The notes beneath the pieces are model-generated. The model saw only the letters and a list, made by a program, of their open reading frames with translations, was not told where the DNA came from and did no database searches. Both the position numbers and the translations under genes were made by a program. From assembly GCA_900553885.1 (NCBI GenBank), contig USFD01000032.1, positions 1-32,325 on the forward strand: DNA of 32,325 bases. The letters are read 5' to 3'. Each line of letters opens with the position of its first letter. Position 1 is the first letter of the stretch. Positions 24,914-31,880 of this stretch are shown in pieces. This stretch comes from an uncultured Ruminococcus sp. (lineage in GTDB: Bacteria > Bacillota > Clostridia > Lachnospirales > Lachnospiraceae).

Positions 24914-26011
24914 TTAATTGCGGCCTGCCGCTTTTCCCGCCAGCGCGGAAGCCTTCCTTTTCCTCTCCGTATCAGCACCGGATTTTACCCATTCAAAATT
25001 CAGTCTGACCCTGCGCTCATCTGAATTCATAAATTCGGCATAGGCTTTCGTACCCGGTCTGCCGGCCTTCCACTCTCCGGTTGCCCATTTTTCAATCCCC
25101 GTAAGATCATACCGGATCGTCAGTTCTTGTATGCCAAGCTCCTCCGCCTTTCTCACTGCCGCCATAATACCCAGCAGCTTCCCCGCATCCGCACGCATTG
25201 TTCTTATATCCGGGTCATTTGCGCATCCGCTGAGAGGATAATCCCTTTCTCCGTCACAAAGGAAGCCCCCGTAGCCGTATACGCCGGTGTCGCTGTTATA
25301 GTCCCCCAGCACAAAAGCCCACGCTTTGTTTTCCTTCTCCTGCATATATTCCTCGGCTGCTTCCCTGGAACTGAACTTTTTATATTCCTGATGTGAAAAA
25401 CCTGATACCTGTTTTTCGCATTCCGCATAGGTTCTGTAAATGCCTGGTTTCCTCCCCCTGCGTACGGCATAATATACCTTCGATCTTTCCGTATCGGAGG
25501 CAGCGCTGCTGCCAGAATTTCCCATATCAGAAGCTCCGCTGCTGCCGGAATTTCCCATATCGGAGGCTCCGCTGCTGCCGGCGGCTGCCATAATGTCACG
25601 GATATCGTGAACCAGTTTTCGGATCCCTCTGTCGTCTTTTTTCAATTCTGAAACGGTTACAGACTGGTATCCGCCTAACATCATGCGCATCACACCCCGC
25701 AGCGGAACATCATCCAGCATTACCGGAATAATTCTGAACCGGGCGGACTTTTCCAGATTTATGGCATACTCAATCTCCTTTCTGCTCCATCCCGGATCCT
25801 CCTGGATTGCATCGGACATCAGCACAGCAAAGCAGGCACACTCCTCTATTGCTTTTGTAAAAACACTCAGATAATCCTCTCCGGCCGGAATGTCCTCGGG
25901 CGCCTTCCACGTCTCTATACCTTCTGCCTGAAGAATACCGCGCAGCGTTTCCGCCTGTTCCCGGCTATATTCTGTTCTGTAGCTTATAAACACATATGGC
26001 TTATTCTTCAT
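24914..26011 (-). CDS. TIR domain fused to RNase H1 hybrid-binding domain and degenerate RNase H domain
   Basis: 365 residues. Residues 1-140 form a TIR domain starting KPYVFISYRTEYSREQAETL; the SDAIQEDPGWSRKEIEYA block contains the presumed NADase Glu79. Residues 145-177 are three 11-residue Gly/Ser-rich repeats. Residues 178-223 match the viroplasmin/hybrid-binding domain of RNase H1 (YYAVRRGRKPGIYRTYAEC, then QVSGF and YKKF). Residues 229-355 align with RNase H1, but the first catalytic Asp is Leu235 (VLGDY for VDGSY), the Glu is Lys278 (AGKLLG for AGEILG) and the last His/Asp region is lost; only Asp302 (YDLTGIEKW) remains. It probably binds RNA:DNA hybrid or dsRNA without cutting and signals through TIR. 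That is inference. Confidence 0.85.
   Translation of the reverse strand: MKNKPYVFISYRTEYSREQAETLRGILQAEGIETWKAPEDIPAGEDYLSVFTKAIEECACFAVLMSDAIQEDPGWSRKEIEYAINLEKSARFRIIPVMLDDVPLRGVMRMMLGGYQSVTVSELKKDDRGIRKLVHDIRDIMAAAGSSGASDMGNSGSSGASDMGNSGSSAASDTERSKVYYAVRRGRKPGIYRTYAECEKQVSGFSHQEYKKFSSREAAEEYMQEKENKAWAFVLGDYNSDTGVYGYGGFLCDGERDYPLSGCANDPDIRTMRADAGKLLGIMAAVRKAEELGIQELTIRYDLTGIEKWATGEWKAGRPGTKAYAEFMNSDERRVRLNFEWVKSGADTERKRKASALAGKAAGRN
25481..25579 (-). repeat. Three 33-bp tandem repeats in the TIR-RNase H linker
   Basis: Three in-frame units encode GSSGASDMGNS, GSSGASDMGNS and GSSAASDTERS. The first two differ at only a few bases, the third is diverged. This makes a flexible linker whose length could vary between strains by repeat slippage. 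Confidence 0.85.
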
Positions 26012-26042
26012 GGTCCTTCTCCCTTCCGCTCCATATACAGAC

Positions 26043-26052
26043 AGTATACCAT
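26043..26052 (-). promoter_or_regulatory. Extended -10 promoter of the TIR gene
   Basis: The coding strand reads TGGTATACT, an extended -10 (TATACT at 26043-26048), about 32 bases before the ATG. The -35 is weak. Upstream, CCGGCAGA/TCTGCCGG (26120-26140) forms a short hairpin without a T-run. Confidence 0.4.
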
Positions 26053-26163
26053 GAAAACCGGTATTTCAGAAATCATCTGCAGTACAGACAACTCCATCCC
26101 GGGGCAGTCCGGCAGGTTTACCGGCAGAATTTATCTGCCGGCCCGGATTTGCCTGAGGGAAAT

Positions 26164-26523
26164 TTACCGGAGAGAAATTTTTCCTTTCCCGTCAATATCG
26201 ATTTTTAAATCTTCAAACCCTCCGGTCAGAAAGCATACGGTGTATTTCCCGCCCCGCCGGCTGAAAACCGCTTCACAGAAAAGTTCTCCCATTGCCGCCA
26301 GGCGTCTCTCTCCCAGAGCCTTCACCCCGGCCAGCACTGCGTTTTCCGCCTCCAGCTGGAGCCGTTCCGGCATCTCCCTGTAATGCAGACAGAGGTGTCC
26401 TTCCTCCAGGGGATTTCTGCAGATGCATTTTTTAAATGCACTCCCCGCCATCATGTACACGGCAAAAGCTGCCGCCAGCTGTCTGTCGTACTTCTTTTCA
26501 CAGTTTGAATAATTATTTGCCAT
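26164..26523 (-). CDS. Hypothetical protein upstream of the TIR gene
   Basis: 119 residues with AAGGAGG nine bases before the ATG. There is no signal peptide. Features are a Cys/His-containing N-terminal half (Cys8, CIC near 33-35, HLCLHY near 43-48), a helical middle (ERLQLEAENAVLAGVKALGERRL) and a beta-rich end (KYTVCFLTGGFEDLKIDIDGKGKISL). I do not recognise a family. It lies 152 bases upstream of the TIR gene in the same direction, so it may be part of the same unit as a regulator, adaptor or immunity partner. That is only positional. Confidence 0.6.
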   Translation of the reverse strand: MANNYSNCEKKYDRQLAAAFAVYMMAGSAFKKCICRNPLEEGHLCLHYREMPERLQLEAENAVLAGVKALGERRLAAMGELFCEAVFSRRGGKYTVCFLTGGFEDLKIDIDGKGKISLR

Positions 26524-26564
26524 CTTTTCTTCCTCCTTGACAAAAGTTTTTCAGAGCAAGAATC

Positions 26565-26633
26565 AAAAAACCGATTTTGCAAAAGGGCGCACTTTGAGCC
26601 TTGACTCCAAATGCACTCTTCACAAAATCGGTT
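26565..26633 (-). terminator. Terminator that ended the DUF4317-like gene before the IS insertion
   Basis: AACCGATTTTG (26569-26579) pairs with CAAAATCGGTT (26623-26633), and the inner parts pair imperfectly. On the minus strand a TTTTTT run follows. The hairpin lies about 95 bases beyond the stop codon in the left direct-repeat copy, so the IS now separates it from its gene by about 2.1 kb. Confidence 0.65.
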
Positions 26634-26655
26634 ATAATAAAATTCAAACTTTAAA

Positions 26656-26674
26656 GGTAAAGAAGTACTTTACC
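26656..26674. promoter_or_regulatory. Perfect 7-bp inverted repeat, possible operator
   Basis: GGTAAAG-AAGTA-CTTTACC. On the minus strand its TTTACC is 16-17 bases from TATTAT (26634-26639), so it could overlap a -35 reading toward the TIR cluster. The predicted start would fall inside the terminator hairpin, which weakens that reading. Confidence 0.3.
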
Positions 26675-26681
26675 AATACTC

Positions 26682-26802
26682 ATCTTATCATCCTCTGCCT
26701 TCCGCGTCAACCGGGAAACAGAAAAATTACAAGAACATTTCCTCCAGTTCCCTGTGGGGACGCGACACATCTGACTGGTAAATATCAATGCAGTTCATCA
26801 GC
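26682..26802. repeat. Left 121-bp direct repeat flanking the IS (target duplication)
   Basis: Identical to 28792-28912 as far as I can compare by eye. It begins ATCTTATCATCC and ends CAGTTCATCAGC. The identity stops exactly at the inferred IS ends. Confidence 0.92.
26727..26802 (-). pseudogene. Duplicated 3' end of the DUF4317-like gene
   Basis: Copy of the last 25 codons and stop of the gene at 28837-29490, present only because the target was duplicated. It has no start and would not be translated on its own. Confidence 0.85.
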
Positions 26803-26853
26803 CGGGTCTTTGACACTTTCTCATTAATAGTATAATGATTAATCCCCATGGTT

Positions 26854-26877
26854 GAGCCATTTTGGCTCTCTTTTTTT
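26854..26877 (+). terminator. Terminator inside the left IS end
   Basis: GAGCCA-TTT-TGGCTC followed by CTC and a seven-T run, upstream of the transposase promoter. It should block outside transcription from entering the transposase gene, a common IS feature. Confidence 0.65.
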
Positions 26878-26919
26878 GTCAAATTTTTCGAAATTGATAG
26901 TGCTTGTTTGTGCTTGTTG

Positions 26920-26928
26920 TGGTATAAT
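26920..26928 (+). promoter_or_regulatory. Transposase promoter (extended -10)
   Basis: TGGTATAAT (TATAAT at 26923-26928) 20 bases before the transposase ATG. The -35 is poor. Confidence 0.5.
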
Positions 26929-26947
26929 AAAAAGAAAAGGAGTTTTT

Positions 26948-28702
26948 ATGTATATCAATATTACTGGCAGCGCAAATAACAAAGACGTATATATTTATCA
27001 GTCCTACCGCAAAGAAAACGGCAAAACTTCATCCCGTATCTACAAAAAGCTGGGAAAACTCAACGACCTTCTCGAACAATTCTCTGGTGATCAGGAAAAA
27101 TTGATGGCATGGGCAAGAGAAGAAGCCAGGAAAGAAACGGAACTCTACAATCAACATAATGGAAAAGTTACGATCGATTTTTCGCAGGGAGCCTGTATTG
27201 CTATGAATGAATTGCGTTCTTTTCATATCGGTTATCTTTTCCTTCAATGCCTTTGCACGCAGCTCCGCATAGATAAGATCTGCCGGACAATCAAAAGCCG
27301 GCACAAATTTAAATATGATCTCAATGCAATCCTCACTGACCTGGTCTACGCCAGGATCCTCTCTCCCTGCAGTAAGCTGGGGAGCTACGAGTATTGCCGG
27401 ACATTGCTAGAACCTCCTAAATACAGCCTCCAGGATATGTACCGCTCTCTTTCTGTCCTTGCAGAAGAATCCGATTTTATACAAAGCGAACTTTATCGGA
27501 ATTCCAACTATATCCACCCACGGAATAAGAGGATCCTCTATTACGACTGTACGAATTATTATTTTGAGATCGAAGAAGAAAGCGGGCTGAAACGTTATGG
27601 GAAAAGCAAAGAACACCGTCCCAATCCGATTGTAACTATGGGCCTGTTCATGGATGCAGATGGGATCCCTATGGCTTTCGACATTTTCCCCGGCAATCAG
27701 AATGAGCAGACAACTTTAAAACCATTGGAATCAAAAATCCTTCAAGACTTCGGATGCAGTGAATTTATCTTCTGTTCCGATGCTGGGCTTGGTAGTGCAG
27801 CCAATCGCCGTTTTAACAGCCTCGGGAACCGTGCCTATGTTACTACGCATTCTTTAAAAAAGATGAAAAAGGAAGATCGGGATATCGCTTTGAGCCCTGC
27901 ACAGTTTCGGAAACTGGGATACAGCTCTTTTATTGATCTGCGCACTCTGGATGAAACCGATGAAGAAGTATTTAATACCGTCTATTACAAAGAGATTCCT
28001 GTTGTTACAGGCAGTATGGATGAGACTATTATCGTTACCTATTCGCCGAAGTACAAAGCTTATCAGAGAAAGATCCGTGCCCGGCAGATTGAAAGGGCAC
28101 AAAAGATCATTGCATCCTCTGACAGAAAACGAAAAGGGAAAAATCAGAATGATCCTATGCGTTTTGTGAAAAAGATATCTGTTACTTCCGAAGGCGAGGC
28201 TGCCGAAAAAAACATTTATGATCTGGATATGGAGCAGATCAGAAAAGAAGAGATGTATGATGGGTTTTATGCCGTCATTACAAATCTGGAAGGGGATGTC
28301 AGTGAAATTTTAAAGATCAATCGGCAGCGTTGGGAAATCGAAGAAAACTTTCGGATCATGAAAACAGAATTCGAAGCGCACCCGGTATACGTCCGGAGAG
28401 ATGACCGCATCAAAGCCCACTTTATGACCTGCTATATCAGCCTTCTTATTTATCGCCTTCTGGAGAAAAAGATCGGAGATAACTACACTTCCCACCAGAT
28501 CATAGAGACATTGCGTTCCATGCAGATGACTCTGCTGAGTACAGCCAGCGGTTATATTCCCTCCTATCAAAGGACGGAACTAACAGATCGTTTACACAAA
28601 ACCTTTGGTTTCCGGACGGATTACGAATTTATCACAAAATCATCTATGCGAACTATCATTAAACAAACCAAACAAGTAAAACCGGAAGCAAAGGAAATAT
28701 AG
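26948..28702 (+). CDS. IS1634-family DDE transposase
   Basis: 584 residues from the ATG at 26948, which has AAGGAG upstream; an upstream in-frame ATG at 26852 would lie within the terminator hairpin. DDE residues are likely in LYYDCTNYYFE (Asp about 199), FCSDAGLGSA (Asp about 277) and RQRWEIEENFRIMK (Glu about 462), the last matching the YREK-type signature of IS4-related families. The length fits IS1634 transposases. No frameshift or stop is seen. A terminator follows within the IS. Confidence 0.92.
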   Translation: MYINITGSANNKDVYIYQSYRKENGKTSSRIYKKLGKLNDLLEQFSGDQEKLMAWAREEARKETELYNQHNGKVTIDFSQGACIAMNELRSFHIGYLFLQCLCTQLRIDKICRTIKSRHKFKYDLNAILTDLVYARILSPCSKLGSYEYCRTLLEPPKYSLQDMYRSLSVLAEESDFIQSELYRNSNYIHPRNKRILYYDCTNYYFEIEEESGLKRYGKSKEHRPNPIVTMGLFMDADGIPMAFDIFPGNQNEQTTLKPLESKILQDFGCSEFIFCSDAGLGSAANRRFNSLGNRAYVTTHSLKKMKKEDRDIALSPAQFRKLGYSSFIDLRTLDETDEEVFNTVYYKEIPVVTGSMDETIIVTYSPKYKAYQRKIRARQIERAQKIIASSDRKRKGKNQNDPMRFVKKISVTSEGEAAEKNIYDLDMEQIRKEEMYDGFYAVITNLEGDVSEILKINRQRWEIEENFRIMKTEFEAHPVYVRRDDRIKAHFMTCYISLLIYRLLEKKIGDNYTSHQIIETLRSMQMTLLSTASGYIPSYQRTELTDRLHKTFGFRTDYEFITKSSMRTIIKQTKQVKPEAKEI

Positions 28703-28722
28703 CACATATCGTTACAAAAGGG

Positions 28723-28767
28723 AAAATGGCTACAACCCTCATAAAATCAGGGATATAGCCATTTTTT
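28723..28767 (+). terminator. Transposase terminator
   Basis: AAAATGGCT (28723-28731) pairs with AGCCATTTT (28757-28765), with a CCCT/AGGG inner stem and a T-run. Confidence 0.75.
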
Positions 28768-28791
28768 CTTTCTTAAACTGTCAAAGACGGG

Positions 28792-28912
28792 ATCTTATCA
28801 TCCTCTGCCTTCCGCGTCAACCGGGAAACAGAAAAATTACAAGAACATTTCCTCCAGTTCCCTGTGGGGACGCGACACATCTGACTGGTAAATATCAATG
28901 CAGTTCATCAGC
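28792..28912. repeat. Right 121-bp direct repeat flanking the IS (target duplication)
   Basis: Second copy of 26682-26802. It contains the last 76 bases of the DUF4317-like gene and 45 bases beyond it. Confidence 0.92.
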
Positions 28913-29490
28913 GCCCCGCCTTCCGCATATGACGGAAAAAGGAACCCGCACTCCGGGCTTCCCGCCTCGTAATCCCCGGTAACCGGACAGACCGCGCAGA
29001 TCAGGTACTCAAACATCTGCTCCGACTCTCCCAGCCTGACATGATCCGCCGCCTTGGCCGGAATATCATACCGGTCATGAAATACAAAGATCCCGTACTC
29101 ATGATCTGAACGATATTTCTCTCCTGTCATCTCGTAGAAAATCTCAAGCAGGGCATCGTTCTCCAGCCCTGAGCTGCGGATTCCCAGCAGAAGCTGATAC
29201 ATGCTTTCCCTTCCTCTGGAATGTTCAGGAATCACATAACGCTTCAGATTGCTATTCGTCTGCGCAAAAGGAATCGTCCTGGCAATCTCCAGATTCCTCG
29301 CCCGGTCCGCTCCCGACAGCTTAAGAAACCGGGTGTTGAATGTGCCGTCAATAAACCCGTCCGGATCCATATACGCCCCTGCGATCCGGGTGATTGAAGT
29401 CCGCTTCACCGTCATGCGGCGGGTGAGGGCAAGCATGTCCTCGCGGTCAATCTTAAGAGACCGCCGGGGTGTGTTAAAGTCTTTGTTCAT
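28837..29490 (-). CDS. DUF4317-like protein, 3' end restored by the IS target duplication
   Basis: 217 residues, soluble. ITRIAGAYMDPDGFIDGTFN near the start, LLLGIRSSGLENDALLEIFYE in the middle, and EYLICAVCPVTGDYEAG plus PECGFLFPSY toward the end resemble the DUF4317 family of Firmicutes, whose function is unknown; many members are about twice as long, so this would be a short form. The last 25 codons lie in the right copy of the 121-bp repeat, so the reading frame was kept despite the IS. A near-consensus promoter stands upstream. It probably belonged to the same neighbourhood as the small protein and TIR genes. Confidence 0.65.
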   Translation of the reverse strand: MNKDFNTPRRSLKIDREDMLALTRRMTVKRTSITRIAGAYMDPDGFIDGTFNTRFLKLSGADRARNLEIARTIPFAQTNSNLKRYVIPEHSRGRESMYQLLLGIRSSGLENDALLEIFYEMTGEKYRSDHEYGIFVFHDRYDIPAKAADHVRLGESEQMFEYLICAVCPVTGDYEAGSPECGFLFPSYAEGGALMNCIDIYQSDVSRPHRELEEMFL

Positions 29491-29595
29491 AGTGTTTACT
29501 CCTTGTTAAGTCAGATTCCGGGCCGCTGACGTGTCTCAGAGAAGTTCCAGCGGTCTTTTATACAAAGGATCTGATTCACACCTGTTTTTTCTCAC

Positions 29596-29624
29596 ATTAT
29601 ACGCTCCGCCGGGAACACTGTAAA
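29596..29624 (-). promoter_or_regulatory. Near-consensus promoter of the DUF4317-like gene
   Basis: TTTACA (29619-29624), a 17-bp spacer and TATAAT (29596-29601) on the coding strand, giving a leader of about 95-100 bases. It is one of the strongest-looking sigma-A promoters in the window. Confidence 0.65.
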
Positions 29625-29731
29625 CAACAAAACTATACACGTACAACCAGAACAGATTTTTTCATCTGTTTTAGCAAAGAATCTCTTAACTCTCACGCAG
29701 CGTGATATTGTATTCTTTTCGGATTTTCTAA

Positions 29732-29929
29732 TTATTCATCTTTATTATTCTTATCATTTTTATTCAAATGTGTACTTGATAAACATAAAAATGACGAACC
29801 CAGGAATAAAAATATTACCCCTGCAGTAGTATTCTTATCAACAAAATTCACGATTGCTATAATGTAATAGCATATTGAAGCAGCCAGGAAACATCTAAAA
29901 CATACTTTTTCTCTTTTATCTTTTTTCAT
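29732..29929 (-). CDS. Small two-helix membrane protein
   Basis: 65 residues: a basic start with CFRC, two hydrophobic segments (about 13-30 and 35-51) and an Asn/Lys/Asp-rich tail. It overlaps the end of the XRE-type regulator gene by 14 bases, so it is translated from the same mRNA. Probably an accessory membrane protein of the regulator; function unknown. Confidence 0.6.
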   Translation of the reverse strand: MKKDKREKVCFRCFLAASICYYIIAIVNFVDKNTTAGVIFLFLGSSFLCLSSTHLNKNDKNNKDE

Positions 29930-30398
29930 AATTTTCCCCTTTTCTTTCCAGACTGAGCAAATAATATCGATAGATCAGATACCCAACTGCTGTCGTAAAG
30001 ATCAGAATATAAGCTATAGTATCTTTCAGAGTTCTGAGATAAAAAGCAAACAGAACAAATCCGATGCTCTGAATCATAATTTTGAATTTTTTATCTTCAA
30101 GTTTTCCCATTTTAAATAAACAATATCGAATTGCTATTACTGCCGGAGAAAACACAACTGCTATAATAGTCAGAAACAGGGCCTGCTTATGCTCGACGAA
30201 TCCTTTTAATATATTTCTCTCTTTATTATCAATCTCCAGACATTGGTATAACAGACTTAATGACGCCTCATCCGGTACGCTTTTTCCCAGCTCCCATTTT
30301 GAAATAGTCTGCCTGGTAACATATACAGAATCTGCCAGTTCCTGCTGCGTCATTCCTTTCTTTATTCTTGCCTCTTTTATTATTTCTGAAATTTCCAT
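29916..30398 (-). CDS. XRE-family regulator fused to a membrane domain
   Basis: 160 residues from the ATG at 30398, with GGAGG just upstream; an ATG at 30419 overlaps the preceding gene and has no site. The helix-turn-helix (about 5-60) contains KGMTQQELADSVYVTRQTISKWELGKSVPDE. Three hydrophobic segments follow (about 72-92, 105-122, 129-145). Membrane-tethered XRE regulators of this layout are common in Clostridia and usually control small transport or stress operons. Neighbours are two small membrane proteins that overlap or abut it. Confidence 0.8.
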   Translation of the reverse strand: MEISEIIKEARIKKGMTQQELADSVYVTRQTISKWELGKSVPDEASLSLLYQCLEIDNKERNILKGFVEHKQALFLTIIAVVFSPAVIAIRYCLFKMGKLEDKKFKIMIQSIGFVLFAFYLRTLKDTIAYILIFTTAVGYLIYRYYLLSLERKGENYEKR

Positions 30399-30408
30399 AT
30401 ATCCTCCG

Positions 30409-30690
30409 CTATCTGCCATTGGTATTCAGGACGCTGCTGACAGCAATAAACGCTCCAATACATAATATTATAACAAATCCCGTATCCCATTTCCGCTCAA
30501 ACAGAAATCCATATATACATATAAAAGCAAAAACAGTAAAGGAAATACACCTGAACACCTCAGGATAACGATCCGATAGTTTTATAATGTACATTGCAGC
30601 CGGCACCAGTAACAATCCTGCTATCCCGAATAATCCAACGGCAGCAATCCAAAAGATATACTTCTTGTTTTTCCCCTTAGATTTCCGCAT
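30409..30690 (-). CDS. Small three-helix membrane protein
   Basis: 93 residues with AAGGAGGTCTTAATT before the ATG. Hydrophobic segments lie near 11-35, 47-63 and 69-86, between charged ends. It is the first gene of a three-gene unit with the XRE-type membrane regulator; its stop lies 10 bases before that gene's start. Paired direct repeats upstream may control it. No family recognised. Confidence 0.6.
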   Translation of the reverse strand: MRKSKGKNKKYIFWIAAVGLFGIAGLLLVPAAMYIIKLSDRYPEVFRCISFTVFAFICIYGFLFERKWDTGFVIILCIGAFIAVSSVLNTNGR

Positions 30691-30747
30691 AATTAAGACC
30701 TCCTTTATTTTATGCTTTCATTTTAGGAGATCTGTCTGCTAAAGTCA

Positions 30748-30776
30748 CGCAACAGGCACTGTAATGAGCGCAACAG
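30748..30776. promoter_or_regulatory. Two CGCAACAG direct repeats, 21 bp apart
   Basis: CGCAACAG at 30748-30755 and 30769-30776 (CTGTTGCG on the coding strand), two helical turns apart, upstream of the small membrane-protein gene. The spacing fits a dimer binding one DNA face. The XRE regulator of this operon or an outside LytTR-like protein could use it. Confidence 0.4.
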
Positions 30777-30885
30777 CTGCATTATGAGTCTGTCATTCAA
30801 ATTATCAATTCATTCCAAAAGGTAAGTAATGTTACTCTCTACCATACTTGAGTCCGGTTATCCGTTTCTTTCATCAACTTCAAAA

Positions 30886-31545
30886 CTATCTGATTAACCA
30901 GCGCTGACCATCCGGCATATCTATAAACGTTCCGCTAATACATTCAATCTTTTCACCTGTCGGATACCTTCGAATAAATTCTTCCTCCCTATAGTCCGGA
31001 TCTTCATACCAGCAGTTTGATATCAAAAAGTCATTCTCTCTACGATAAATGGTCTCACCTTTCTCAACCTCAAATTCACTTTTTTCAGGCCAAAGTATCT
31101 GATATTTCCCGTTATTATCGTCACGTGACAAAAATACCGGTGCTACCCTCAGCATCAGATTATAACAATCATCAATATCCGAACGCCTTAACTCAGCAAT
31201 AGTATCCACTTCCTTCTTACCAACCTGATATTTCTTGATATAAATCTTCCCTTCTGGAAAGTTAACAAGCAGAATAAAGATAGCCCCGTTATCAAAAACA
31301 GGCTTTCCAAAATATTGCCCCCTTTCTCGGAGAACAGGTTCTATTACCCTGCCTTCCGGATATTTTACAAATACCAGACGATTACATTTCACTTCATGTC
31401 CTTCATTGAACAATTCCTCAGCTTCATAGAGGTCGCCGGAACAATAATCCGTTGCCCAGTACCATTGGTTACTTCCTTCCACAAGTTCAATATTATTAAT
31501 GCCGTTCAAATTTATTATCTTATCGCATCTAATGTTATTCTGCAT
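30886..31545 (-). CDS. Hypothetical protein, function unknown
   Basis: 219 residues, soluble, rich in aromatic and acidic residues, with GGAGGAGTTTCG before the ATG. Recurrent strand-like elements (RLVFVKYPEGRVIEPVL, AIFILLVNFPEGKIYIKKY, NDFLISNCWYEDPDYREEEF) suggest a beta-rich, possibly propeller-like fold. I recognise no family or catalytic motif. It is isolated, with about 200 bases on one side and paired hairpins on the other. Confidence 0.6.
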   Translation of the reverse strand: MQNNIRCDKIINLNGINNIELVEGSNQWYWATDYCSGDLYEAEELFNEGHEVKCNRLVFVKYPEGRVIEPVLRERGQYFGKPVFDNGAIFILLVNFPEGKIYIKKYQVGKKEVDTIAELRRSDIDDCYNLMLRVAPVFLSRDDNNGKYQILWPEKSEFEVEKGETIYRRENDFLISNCWYEDPDYREEEFIRRYPTGEKIECISGTFIDMPDGQRWLIR

Positions 31546-31670
31546 CGAAACTCCTCCTCGGCTTCTGATCCTAACGCAAAATCCAGATTACGGAAATCGA
31601 ACTTTACGCTTCCTGTAAACCGATTTATTTACTTAATTAGCTTCATAATAACATATCTCCCAAGAAGAAA

Positions 31671-31698
31671 ATAGTTCCGATATTACACTCGGAACTAT
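31671..31698 (-). terminator. Hairpin with T-rich tail, probable toxin-antitoxin terminator
   Basis: ATAGTTCCGA (31671-31680) and TCGGAACTAT (31689-31698) pair perfectly around eight bases. On the minus strand TTTTCTTCTT follows, fitting a terminator about 180 bases past the toxin gene. Confidence 0.55.
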
Positions 31699-31704
31699 CA
31701 TGAT

Positions 31705-31756
31705 ACATATAGAGCCGGAAAGTCCGCTGTTTATGCGGCTTCCCGGCTCTATGTGT
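31705..31756. repeat. Long inverted repeat
   Basis: ACATATAGAGCCGG (31705-31718) pairs with CCGGCTCTATGTGT (31743-31756) with one G-T, and the stem continues through AAG-CCGC/GCGG-CTT. No T-run on either side. It could be part of a double terminator or a small mobile repeat. Confidence 0.6.
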
Positions 31757-31880
31757 CGTATTCGAACTCGGCGCATGCTTCATTGTTCTTAACTATATTT
31801 ATTTAAATTTTCTGTAAATTCACGTCAATATTTGCTTCAATTTTATCGGCTATTCTGGTTTACTGATTGTCTGTTGCCAA

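Larger units (their letters stand above)
26803..28791 (+). mobile_element. IS1634-family insertion sequence, 1989 bp
   Basis: One transposase gene lies between imperfect terminal inverted repeats. The left end reads CGGGTCTTTGACACTTT (from 26803) and the right end, inverted, CCCGTCTTTGACAGTTT (from 28791), a 17-bp match with three mismatches. Exact 121-bp direct repeats flank it. Long, variable target duplications are a known habit of IS1634/IS1549-type elements. The transposase is intact, so the element may still be active. Confidence 0.9.
31546..31880. other. 335-base non-coding interval with two adjacent hairpins
   Basis: Between the toxin gene and the hypothetical gene. I see no ORF with a start site. 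It holds two inverted repeats (31671-31698 and 31705-31756) and AT-rich sequence. Confidence 0.6.

Noticed and set aside
25481..25579. CRISPR-like array
   Set aside because: Repeats are contiguous, in frame and without spacers; they encode a protein linker.
24914..26011. An active RNase H1
   Set aside because: Alignment by eye shows three of the four catalytic positions replaced or lost, so cleavage is unlikely.
26565..26633. A riboswitch or attenuator controlling the 119-residue protein
   Set aside because: The only candidate promoter overlaps the hairpin arm, so its transcript could not form the whole stem; a terminator for the upstream gene is simpler.
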